From AC-50 sp035640455 (GTDB lineage: Bacteria; Actinomycetota; Thermoleophilia; Gaiellales; Gaiellaceae): a stretch of 31,573 bases of DNA. The stretch is from positions 1 to 31,573 of the forward strand of contig DASQWB010000155.1 of the NCBI GenBank assembly GCA_035640455.1, read 5' to 3'. A program made the position numbers and the translations under genes. Shown here piece after piece: positions 16,358 through 23,125 of this stretch. Under the pieces are notes generated by a model, which was not told where the DNA came from, did no database searches, and was given only the letters and a program-made list of their open reading frames with translations. Positions within the stretch are counted from its first letter, which is position 1; each line of letters begins with the position of its first letter.

Positions 16358-18292
16358 GTGGCCGAGCCGCGCCCCTTCCGGCCGCGCGATGTCCTGCGGC
16401 AGGTGCAGATGCAGGAGCTCGCGGTCGCGCCCGATGGCGAGTCGGTCGTCTACGCGCGCCGGAGCGTCGAGGACGGCGAGTACCGCAAACGCCTCTGGCG
16501 CCTCCCCTGGCGCGGCGGCCGGCCGGAGCAGCTGACGCGCGGCGAGCTCGACGCGGAGCCGCGGTTCTCTCCCGACGGGAAGACGCTCCTCTTCCTCTCG
16601 CGGCGCTCCGGCAAGACGCGGCCGTGGCTCCTGCCGCTCGCCGGCGGCGAGCCGACCGAGGTCGCCGCGCCCGCGGGCGACGTCGCGCGCGCCGAGTGGT
16701 CTCCGGACGGCAGACGCATTCTCCTGCTCGCGCCGAGCGGCGAGCCGCGCTTCGTCGTCGGCGACCGCGAGAAGCCGCTCGCGCGCCGGATCGAAGACCT
16801 GACCTGGCGCCTCGACGGACTCGGGATCCGCGAGGAGTTTCTGTCGCTCTGGGTCGTGTCCGTGCGAGGCGGCAAGCCGAAGCGGCTGACCGAGCCGACG
16901 TACGAGATCTTCGACGCAGCCTGGTCGCCGGACGGCGAGCGGATCGCGTTCGTCGCCGACCCGCGGCCCGAGGCGAGCGTCAGGGAGGACCCGCAGGCGT
17001 GGGAGATCCACGTCGCCGGCGGCAGCCCGAAGAGACTCGCCGAGCTCCCGGGCGAGGTCGCCTCGGCGGTGTGGTCGGGGGCCGGCACGCTCGGCCTGAT
17101 CGGCATCTCGGAACCCTCCGACGCCATCGCCGGCTGGGCTCACTACCACCTCTACGTCGTCGAGCGCGAGGGTCTCCGGCGGCTCGCCAGAGACCTCGAC
17201 CGCTCGATCGCCTTCCTCACGACCGGCGACCTGCACGACTCGGCGGCGCGCCAGCCGCGCGTGCTGTGGCTCGACGACGAGCGGATCGTCGCGCCCGTCT
17301 GCGACGGCGGCCGCGGCCACCTCTACTGCTTCGGGCTCGACGGGTCGGTGGAGCGGCTCGTCGGCGGCGACGTCGTCTGCTCGACCCTCGCGGTCGGCGA
17401 CGGGCGGATCGCCACCGTCGCGACCGATCGCGGCCGGCCCGGCGAGGTCTGCGCGGTCGAGAACGGCCGCCTGCGCCAGCTCACGGGCGACGGGAGCCGC
17501 TGGCTCGGCCGCCGGCGGCGAGATCCCGAGCGCTTCGCGGTCCCCCACCCGGACGGGCACGAGATCGAGGCCTGGCACGTCCCGGCACGCGGAGGCGAGC
17601 GGCGGCGGCTCGTCCTCCACGTCCACGGCGGCCCGCACGTCGCCCACGGCCCCGCGCCGTGGCTCGAGATGCTCGTGCTCGCCGACGCCGGCATCTCCGT
17701 CGTCTACGCCAACCCGCGCGGGTCCACGGGTTACGGCGTCGACTTCGCCCGTGCGATCTCCGGCAATTGGGGCGACCGCGACGCCGACGACCTCGTGCGC
17801 GTCGTCGACCACGCGGTCGCTGAGGGGCTCGGCGACGAGCGGCACCTCGGCGTCCTCGGCCTCTCCTACGGCGGCTACATGGTGAACTGGCTGATGGGCC
17901 GCCATCCCGGCCGCTTCGCCGCCGGCGTCAGCGAGAACCCCGTCACCGACCTCGCGAGCTTCGTCGGGTCGAGTGACTTCGGCGCCTGGATCGGCCCCAT
18001 GGCCGCGGGGACGCCCAGCCTCGCCTACGGGCACGCCCGGCTCGCCGACCGCTCGCCAGCGACGCTGATCGAGCGGAGCGAGGCGCCGCTCCTCCTGCTC
18101 CAGGCCGAGCAGGACCTGCGTTGCCCGCCGGACCAGTCCGAGATCGTCTTCACGGCGCTGCGCAAGCTCGGCCGGCCCGTCGAGATGGTGCGCTACCCGG
18201 ACGAGTCGCACCTGCTCGTCTTCGTCGGCCGCCCGGACCGCCGCGTCGATCGCATCGAGCGGATCGTCGACTGGTTCGAGCGGCACCTGTGA
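16358..18292 (+). CDS. S9-family serine peptidase (prolyl oligopeptidase / acylaminoacyl peptidase type)
   Basis: This 644-residue protein has an N-terminal beta-propeller made of TolB/PD40-like WSPDGxxI repeats (for example FSPDGKTLLF, WSPDGRRILL, WSPDGERIAF), then an alpha/beta hydrolase domain. The catalytic triad is visible: Ser503 in GLSYGGYM, Asp586 in EQDLRCPPDQ and His618 in DESHLL. HVHGGPH forms the oxyanion region. No signal peptide is present, so it probably digests peptides in the cytoplasm. The GTG start has no ribosome-binding site; TATGAC lies 11 bases upstream and may be a -10 giving a very short leader. The last 19 bases of the gene recur downstream at 18406-18424. Confidence 0.93.
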   Translation: MAEPRPFRPRDVLRQVQMQELAVAPDGESVVYARRSVEDGEYRKRLWRLPWRGGRPEQLTRGELDAEPRFSPDGKTLLFLSRRSGKTRPWLLPLAGGEPTEVAAPAGDVARAEWSPDGRRILLLAPSGEPRFVVGDREKPLARRIEDLTWRLDGLGIREEFLSLWVVSVRGGKPKRLTEPTYEIFDAAWSPDGERIAFVADPRPEASVREDPQAWEIHVAGGSPKRLAELPGEVASAVWSGAGTLGLIGISEPSDAIAGWAHYHLYVVEREGLRRLARDLDRSIAFLTTGDLHDSAARQPRVLWLDDERIVAPVCDGGRGHLYCFGLDGSVERLVGGDVVCSTLAVGDGRIATVATDRGRPGEVCAVENGRLRQLTGDGSRWLGRRRRDPERFAVPHPDGHEIEAWHVPARGGERRRLVLHVHGGPHVAHGPAPWLEMLVLADAGISVVYANPRGSTGYGVDFARAISGNWGDRDADDLVRVVDHAVAEGLGDERHLGVLGLSYGGYMVNWLMGRHPGRFAAGVSENPVTDLASFVGSSDFGAWIGPMAAGTPSLAYGHARLADRSPATLIERSEAPLLLLQAEQDLRCPPDQSEIVFTALRKLGRPVEMVRYPDESHLLVFVGRPDRRVDRIERIVDWFERHL

Positions 18293-18424
18293 CGGCACCG
18301 GGTACGCGCCTCCACAGCGGTGACTGTCACGTGACAGTCACCGCTGGCCGGAGCCGACAGGTCCCGCCGGGCGGAGTGCGAGACCACCGATCGACGAGTC
18401 GTCGGTGGTTCGAGCGGCACCTGT
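18272..18424. repeat. 19-bp direct repeats flanking a short insert
   Basis: TGGTTCGAGCGGCACCTGT occurs at 18272-18290, the end of the S9 peptidase gene, and again at 18406-18424, just before the M29 gene. The copies are 134 bp apart and enclose a 32-bp perfect palindrome. The arrangement looks like the trace of a short insertion or duplication. The second copy no longer codes for the peptidase. Confidence 0.85.
18315..18346. repeat. 32-bp perfect palindrome
   Basis: CAGCGGTGACTGTCAC is followed directly by its exact reverse complement, giving a 16-bp arm with no spacer. It would form a long hairpin in RNA or single-stranded DNA. It resembles REP-type palindromes moved by Y1 transposases more than a terminator, because no T-run follows. 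No transposase is in the window. Confidence 0.9.
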
Positions 18425-18435
18425 AGCCTCTCGCC

Positions 18436-19632
18436 ATCGATCCGGTCCTCCTCCAGAAGCTCGCCGACCTCGCCGTCGTCACCGGCGCAAACGTGCAGCC
18501 GGGGCAGATCGTCGGCGTCACGTGCGACGTCGCGTCGGTGCCGTTCGTGCGGGCGATCGCGCGCAGCGCCTACGAGCGCGGCGCCCTCTACGTCGATCCG
18601 TACTACTTCGACGGCGTCGTGAAGCGGACGCGGCTCGAGGAGGCCGATCCGGAGACGCTCGACTTCGTCCCGCCGTGGATCGGCGGGCGCTACCTCGGCC
18701 TCGGCGAGCGGCGCGCGGCCCGGATCAGCATCCAGCCGAACCCGGAGCCGAGCGTCCTCGACGGCGTCGATCCGGCGCTCGCGGGACGCGACGGCCTCCC
18801 ATACGTGCCAGAGATCCTGACCATCATCGACGACCGCTCGACGAACTGGACCGTCGTCCCGTACCCGACGCAGGGCTGGGCCGAGGCGGCTCATCCGGAG
18901 CTCGAGCCGGCGGAAGCGGTGGCCCGTCTCGAAGGCGACCTCACGCACGTCTGCCGGCTCGACGAGTCCGATCCGAATGCGGCCTGGCAGCGGCGCGCGG
19001 ACGAGCTCGAGGCGGCAAGCGAGCGGCTGAACGAGCGCCGCTTCGACGCTATGCACTTCGAGGGGCCGGGAACCGACCTGACGATCGGCCTCCTCCCCAC
19101 CTCGCAGTGGTCCGGCGCCCGGACGACGACCGCGGATGGGATCAGCCACTTCGCGAACGTCCCCACCGAGGAGGTGTGGAGCGCGCCCGACCCGGAGCGC
19201 GTGGACGGTGTCGTGCAGTCGACGAAGCCGCTCGACGTCGAAGGCGCGCTCGTCCGCGGGCTCGTCGTGCGCTTCGAGGGCGGGCGCGCCGTCGCGATCG
19301 ACGCCGACCAGAACGCGGACGCACTGCGCGGCCGCGCCGCCGTCGACGAGGGCGCTGCCCGGCTCGGCGAGATCGCACTCGTCGACCGCGAGGGCCGGAT
19401 CGGCAAGCTCGACACCGTCTTCTCGAACACGCTTCTCGACGAGAACGCCGCCAGCCACATCGCGCTCGGCAACGCCTACGCCTCCTCGGTCGGCGACGAG
19501 GACCGCGACCGCATCAACCGCAGCGAGATCCACATCGACTTCATGATCGGCGGCGACGACGTGGCGGTGACCGGGATTACCCGCGAGGGCGACCGCGTGC
19601 CGGTGCTGCGCGAGGGCCGCTGGCAGATCTGA
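18436..19632 (+). CDS. M29-family aminopeptidase (AmpT/AmpS-like)
   Basis: This metallo-aminopeptidase removes N-terminal residues from peptides using two metal ions. The metal-binding family signatures are all present: HFEGPGTDLTIGL, FANVPTEEVWSAPD, DENAASHIALGNAY and EIHIDFMIGG. Homology begins at IDPVLLQKLADLAVVTGANVQ condensed to its first part DPVLLQKLADLAV, but the codon at the expected start (18436-18438) is ATC. The in-frame TAG at 18424 closes the frame just upstream, so there is no ATG, GTG or TTG before the GTG at 18493. That GTG would lose 19 conserved residues and has no ribosome-binding site. TAGCCT lies six bases before the ATC, like other leaderless promoters here. From the ATC the protein has 398 residues, normal for M29. 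Its 3' end overlaps the convergent methyltransferase by 56 bp. Confidence 0.85.
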   Translation: MDPVLLQKLADLAVVTGANVQPGQIVGVTCDVASVPFVRAIARSAYERGALYVDPYYFDGVVKRTRLEEADPETLDFVPPWIGGRYLGLGERRAARISIQPNPEPSVLDGVDPALAGRDGLPYVPEILTIIDDRSTNWTVVPYPTQGWAEAAHPELEPAEAVARLEGDLTHVCRLDESDPNAAWQRRADELEAASERLNERRFDAMHFEGPGTDLTIGLLPTSQWSGARTTTADGISHFANVPTEEVWSAPDPERVDGVVQSTKPLDVEGALVRGLVVRFEGGRAVAIDADQNADALRGRAAVDEGAARLGEIALVDREGRIGKLDTVFSNTLLDENAASHIALGNAYASSVGDEDRDRINRSEIHIDFMIGGDDVAVTGITREGDRVPVLREGRWQI

Positions 19633-20374
19633 GGCCCGGGCCCTCAGCGGCGACGACGACAAGCCACTCGAGGCCATACTCGACCTCGTCGGGGAGCTCG
19701 TCCTCGGCCCGCGCGAGACCGGCCTCGATCTCGTCCTCCGGCAGGAGGTCGAAGGTCGAGATGTGCCGGCCGCGGATCCGCTCGAGCGCCGTCTCGCGGT
19801 CGATCCGCTTGCGCTGCGAGTGCCGCAGCGTCCGAACCTCCGTAAATCCCGCCGCGCGCAGCTCGTCGGCGAGGATCTCCGCCGGGACGAATCGCGCGAG
19901 GTCGACCTCGAGCAGCGACGGGAAGTAGCGGTTCAGCCAGTACGCATGCAGGTGCGCGGGGTCGAAGGTGGCGAAGACGAGCCGCCCGTCGGGCCGGAGC
20001 ACGCGGCGCACCTCGGCGAACGCGCGCGGGCGGTCGAGGACATGCACGACGAGCCTCATGGCGGACCGCTCGAACCAGCCGTCCTTGAAGGGCAGGCGCG
20101 CGGCGTCGGCCTGCTTGAACCGGACACCCCGCGGCGACCGCGCCCGCGCGACCGCCAGCATCTCGGGCGAGGGGTCGACCGCCCACACCTTCGCGTAGGC
20201 GCGGTCGGCGAGCGCGGCGGCGAAGCGGCCGGTCCCGCAGCCGACGTCGAGGACGCGCCGCCCGCGCAGGTCGCCCTCGCGGACGAGCAGCTCGAAGAGC
20301 TCCCACCAACCCTCGTCGACCGGCCGCAGCTCGTCGTAGCGTGCGGCCCGCTTGCCGTAGTCGGGCCGAGGCAC
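19577..20374 (-). CDS. Class I SAM-dependent methyltransferase
   Basis: This 265-residue protein has the SAM-binding motif VLDVGCGTGRFAAALA (about residues 41-56), the acidic end of strand 2 in VWAVDPSPEMLAVA, QADAARLPF at strand 4 and VRRVLRPDGRLVF after it. It matches the Methyltransf_11 type; the substrate is unknown. The only plausible start is a GTG at 20374, which is part of the last stem of the dispersed repeat at 20371-20441. No ribosome-binding site is evident. The last 18 codons lie antisense to the M29 gene, and the tail is low-complexity (Pro, Arg, Gly), so the functional domain probably ends near residue 245. Confidence 0.85.
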   Translation of the reverse strand: MPRPDYGKRAARYDELRPVDEGWWELFELLVREGDLRGRRVLDVGCGTGRFAAALADRAYAKVWAVDPSPEMLAVARARSPRGVRFKQADAARLPFKDGWFERSAMRLVVHVLDRPRAFAEVRRVLRPDGRLVFATFDPAHLHAYWLNRYFPSLLEVDLARFVPAEILADELRAAGFTEVRTLRHSQRKRIDRETALERIRGRHISTFDLLPEDEIEAGLARAEDELPDEVEYGLEWLVVVAAEGPGLRSASGPRAAPARGRPRG

Positions 20375-20441
20375 CGCTTGCGGTGCCGCCCTCAGGACGT
20401 ACGGGCTTTGCCCGTACGTCCGTCTGAAACGACCGGTCGAC
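20371..20441 (-). repeat. Dispersed two-hairpin repeat, copy B (REP-like)
   Basis: This copy is inverted relative to the one at 2515-2587. Shared parts are GTCGACCGGTC, TTTCAGACGGACG, CGTCCTGA and GGCGGCACCGC-AGCGGTGC. The first stem is perfect over 12 bp (20395-20406 with 20410-20421), and its inner bases differ from copy A while keeping pairs. It lies between the DUF2007 gene and the methyltransferase gene, and its outer stem contains the methyltransferase GTG start. Confidence 0.8.
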
Positions 20442-20465
20442 CCGTCTTAGGCCTCGTCTCTCGGC

Positions 20466-20675
20466 CTAGGCGTCGGAGACGATGTCGTCGGGCTCGGTCA
20501 TCGCCTCGATGGCGTCCTGCGCCGCCTCGAGCGACGACTCAGGGACGAGCACCGTCAGCGGGTCGTCGAGCGCGCTCTTGAGCTCCGACTCGATCCCGGC
20601 CGAGCGCAGGATCTCCTGCAGTTCCTCGGCCTCCGTCACGTCGCCGGCGACCGCCACCTGGACCATCCTCGCCAT
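20466..20675 (-). CDS. DUF2007-type small protein
   Basis: This 69-residue acidic protein has a ferredoxin-like pattern: VQVAVAGDVTEAEELQEILR, then AGIESELKS, then VLVPESSLEAAQDAIEAM. It matches the DUF2007 'putative signal transducing protein' family, whose function is not established. The ATG at 20675 is nine bases downstream of TAATAT (20685-20690), which looks like a -10 box and shares its TAA with the stop codon of the rnz gene. The mRNA would have a leader of only a few bases. Confidence 0.75.
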   Translation of the reverse strand: MARMVQVAVAGDVTEAEELQEILRSAGIESELKSALDDPLTVLVPESSLEAAQDAIEAMTEPDDIVSDA

Positions 20676-20684
20676 CGCGGCCGG

Positions 20685-20690
20685 ATATTA
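20685..20690 (-). promoter_or_regulatory. -10 box of the DUF2007 gene, overlapping the rnz stop
   Basis: TAATAT on the minus strand lies 9 bp before the ATG at 20675. Its first three bases are the rnz stop codon. No good -35 is evident. The geometry predicts a nearly leaderless transcript. Confidence 0.5.
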
Positions 20691-21656
20691 CGGATCGGTC
20701 TCGCGTCCGGCCACCACGCCTTCCTTGACCAGCCGCGGCGACCCCCGCTCGGGGAACGGCACCTCCACGACGTCGAAGTCGCGGGGCACGATCGTGGCCG
20801 GGAAGATCTCACGCGCCTCGCGCGCCACCTCGGGCCCGAAGTAGCGATTCGAGAGGTGCGTGAGCGCGAGCAGCCCGACCTCGGCGGCGCGGGCGATCTC
20901 CGCCGCGCCGGCGGCGGTCGAGTGCATCGTCTCGGCCGCCCGGTCGCGCTCCTCCTCGCAGAAGGTCGCCTCGTGGACGAGCACCTCCGCGCCGCGGGCT
21001 ACGTCGACGATCTCGCGCGCGGGGGCGGTGTCACCAGTGATGACGACCGTCCGCCCCGGCCGCGGCGGGCCGAGGACGCTGTCGGGCGTGATCGTGCGAC
21101 CGTCCGGGAGCGTCACGGGATCGCCGTGCTGGAGCGCGCCCCGCTCCGGGCCCTCCGGCACGCCGAGCGCGTCGGCCGCCTCGACGTCGAAGCGGCCGGG
21201 CCGCCGCTCCTCGACCAGCTTGTAGCCAATTGCGGAGACGCCGTGCGCGACGGGGAAGGTGAGGAGCCGGTAGTCGCCCCGCTCGAGGAGGTCGCCGGGC
21301 CGCAGCTCGACGAGCTCGTACCGGTAGGTCAGGCGGCCGAAGATGCGCCGCAGCGAGACGAAGAGCTCGCGTAGGCCGAGCGGGCCGTAGATCGTGATCG
21401 GCAGCGTCCGGCCGCGGAGGGCGAACGTCTTCAGCATCCCTGGCAGCCCGAGGTAGTGGTCGGCGTGGTAGTGCGTGAGGAAGACCTCGGGCAGCTCGAC
21501 GAGGCCGACTGTCGAGCGCAGGAGCTGCCGCTGCGTCCCCTCGGCGCAATCGAAGAGCAGCCGCTCGCCGCCGCGGCGGAGGAGGAGCGCGGTGGGAGCG
21601 CGCTGCGCCGTCGGCATCGAGCCCGAGGTCCCGAGGAAGACGAGGTCCAGGTCCAC
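20688..21656 (-). CDS. rnz: Ribonuclease Z
   Basis: RNase Z cuts the 3' trailer from tRNA precursors that lack an encoded CCA, and the tRNA-Arg in this window indeed lacks CCA. The 322-residue metallo-beta-lactamase-fold protein starts with LVFLGTSGSMPT, has the metal site HYHADH (residues 62-67), AHGVSAIGYKL, VVITGDTAP, VHEATF and LTHLSNRY. Length fits the long bacterial form. The GTG start has no ribosome-binding site; TAGAAT lies exactly 7 bases upstream, which predicts a leaderless mRNA. The HD-GYP gene is divergent, 88 bp away. Confidence 0.95.
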   Translation of the reverse strand: MDLDLVFLGTSGSMPTAQRAPTALLLRRGGERLLFDCAEGTQRQLLRSTVGLVELPEVFLTHYHADHYLGLPGMLKTFALRGRTLPITIYGPLGLRELFVSLRRIFGRLTYRYELVELRPGDLLERGDYRLLTFPVAHGVSAIGYKLVEERRPGRFDVEAADALGVPEGPERGALQHGDPVTLPDGRTITPDSVLGPPRPGRTVVITGDTAPAREIVDVARGAEVLVHEATFCEEERDRAAETMHSTAAGAAEIARAAEVGLLALTHLSNRYFGPEVAREAREIFPATIVPRDFDVVEVPFPERGSPRLVKEGVVAGRETDP

Positions 21657-21663
21657 GCGGGCG

Positions 21664-21669
21664 ATTCTA
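21664..21669 (-). promoter_or_regulatory. -10 box of rnz, leaderless geometry
   Basis: TAGAAT on the minus strand is followed by 7 bases and the GTG start codon of rnz at 21656. The predicted transcription start is at or next to the GTG. No clear -35 is seen. Confidence 0.6.
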
Positions 21670-21744
21670 GGAGGGGCTCGCGGGTCCGCCCGTCGCGCTC
21701 AAGCAACGCCTGGGCGCTGCCGATACCGCGCGGGAGGACTCTCC

Positions 21745-23091
21745 TTGCACAAGCGGGCGGCCACGCATTCTCTGCAAGGGCGGGCGCTGGAGCGCTCTCT
21801 CACCCTGCTCCGCGTCTTCCTCGTCGCGAGCGCCGCGATCCTGCTCGTCGGCGGCCTCGTGCTCGGCGCCGAGCTGTCGAGCGCGCTCCGCGCGCAGGCG
21901 CTCGACGACACGAAGGCGAGCCTGCTCACGTACGTCGACGGCGTCGTCGGCCCGAGCGTCGTCCGGAACGGCCGGATCCAGGTGGCGCCGCGCGAGTCGG
22001 CGCGGCTCCTGTCGCAGCTCCACCGGCAACCCGACCTCGTCACGATCAAGGTCTGGCGCGCCGACGGCGTGCTCGCCTGGACGAGCCGCGGCAAGCGCCG
22101 CATCGGCCGCCGCTTCGAGCTCGAGGGCGACCTGGGCGAGACCGTCCGGACCGGCCGTGCCCACGGCTCGATCGACCATCTCTCGAGCGACGAGGACGCC
22201 GTCGAGCGCAGCCTCGGCTTCGACCACCTGCTCGAGGTCTACGCCCCGATCAGCGCCCGTCCCGGCGGCAAGCCGATCGGCGCATACGAGATCTACGCCG
22301 ACCCGAGGACGCTCGAGAGCCTCATCTCGTCGCGCCTGCACGTGCTGTGGGCAGCGCTGGCGATCGTCTTCCTCGCGCTCTACGTCGCGCTCGCACTGCT
22401 CGTCCGTGGCGCGTCGACGTTCCTGCGCACGCAGACGGAGCGGCTGCGGCGACGCTCGCGCGAGCTGCTCGACTCGTACAACCGGCTGGAGCAAAGCTCG
22501 CTCGAGGCGATCGAGACGCTGAACGCGACGGTCGAGGCGAAGGACCCGTATACGGCCGGGCACGCGCAGCGCGTGCAGACGATTGCGCTCGCGATCGGCG
22601 AGGAGCTCGGGCTCTCGCCTCAGCAGCTCGACGTACTCCGCTACGCCGCGCTCTTCCACGACATCGGCAAGCTCGCGGTGCCGGACGCGATCCTCACCAA
22701 ACCCTCGGCTCTGGCCCCGGAGGAGTTCGAGGCGATCAAGCGGCACCCGGTCGACGGCGCCGCGATCGTCGGCAAGCTCGGCCGCCTCCGCCCCACCGTG
22801 CCGCTCATCCGTCACCACCACGAGCGCTGGGACGGCGGCGGCTATCCCGACCGGCTCGCCGGCGACGCGGTCCCGCAGGAGGCGTACGTCGTCGGCCTCG
22901 CGGACGCCTGGGACGCGATGACGACCGACCGCCCCTACCAGCGCGCGCTCGGCTGGGAGGAGGCCGCGGACGAGGTCCGGCGCGGCCGGGGCTCGCAGTT
23001 CTCTCCGGACGTCGTCGACGCCTTCTTCCGCGTGCTTCGACGCCGCTCGCTGCCGGGAACGACTGCCGAGCTCGATCGCGCCGCGGGCTAA
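21745..23091 (+). CDS. Membrane-bound HD-GYP domain protein (probable c-di-GMP phosphodiesterase)
   Basis: HD-GYP domains hydrolyse cyclic di-GMP. The 448-residue protein has a transmembrane helix at about residues 21-43, an extracytoplasmic sensor region (about 44-200), a second transmembrane helix (LWAALAIVFLALYVALALLV), a short coiled linker and the HD-GYP domain. HAQRV starts the domain, HDIGKL carries His305 and Asp306, and HHERWDGGGYP carries the GYP at 366-368, so the metal-binding residues appear complete. The TTG start at 21745 has GGGAGGA 8 bases upstream and places the first helix correctly; the open frame further upstream is arginine-rich antisense of rnz. The stimulus is unknown. 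Confidence 0.88.
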   Translation: MHKRAATHSLQGRALERSLTLLRVFLVASAAILLVGGLVLGAELSSALRAQALDDTKASLLTYVDGVVGPSVVRNGRIQVAPRESARLLSQLHRQPDLVTIKVWRADGVLAWTSRGKRRIGRRFELEGDLGETVRTGRAHGSIDHLSSDEDAVERSLGFDHLLEVYAPISARPGGKPIGAYEIYADPRTLESLISSRLHVLWAALAIVFLALYVALALLVRGASTFLRTQTERLRRRSRELLDSYNRLEQSSLEAIETLNATVEAKDPYTAGHAQRVQTIALAIGEELGLSPQQLDVLRYAALFHDIGKLAVPDAILTKPSALAPEEFEAIKRHPVDGAAIVGKLGRLRPTVPLIRHHHERWDGGGYPDRLAGDAVPQEAYVVGLADAWDAMTTDRPYQRALGWEEAADEVRRGRGSQFSPDVVDAFFRVLRRRSLPGTTAELDRAAG

Positions 23092-23112
23092 CTGAAGCCG
23101 CCGCGCCCGCGC

Positions 23113-23118
23113 TAGGCT
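23113..23118 (+). promoter_or_regulatory. -10 box of the ThDP enzyme gene, leaderless geometry
   Basis: TAGGCT is followed by 7 bases and the ATG at 23126. No ribosome-binding site precedes the ATG. The -35 region is weak (around 23090-23096). Confidence 0.55.
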
Positions 23119-23125
23119 CGGCGGC

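Noticed and set aside
21475..21744. N-terminal extension of the HD-GYP protein
   Set aside because: The extra 90 codons are antisense to rnz and arginine/serine-rich. The TTG at 21745 has a good ribosome-binding site and places the first transmembrane helix at the N-terminus.
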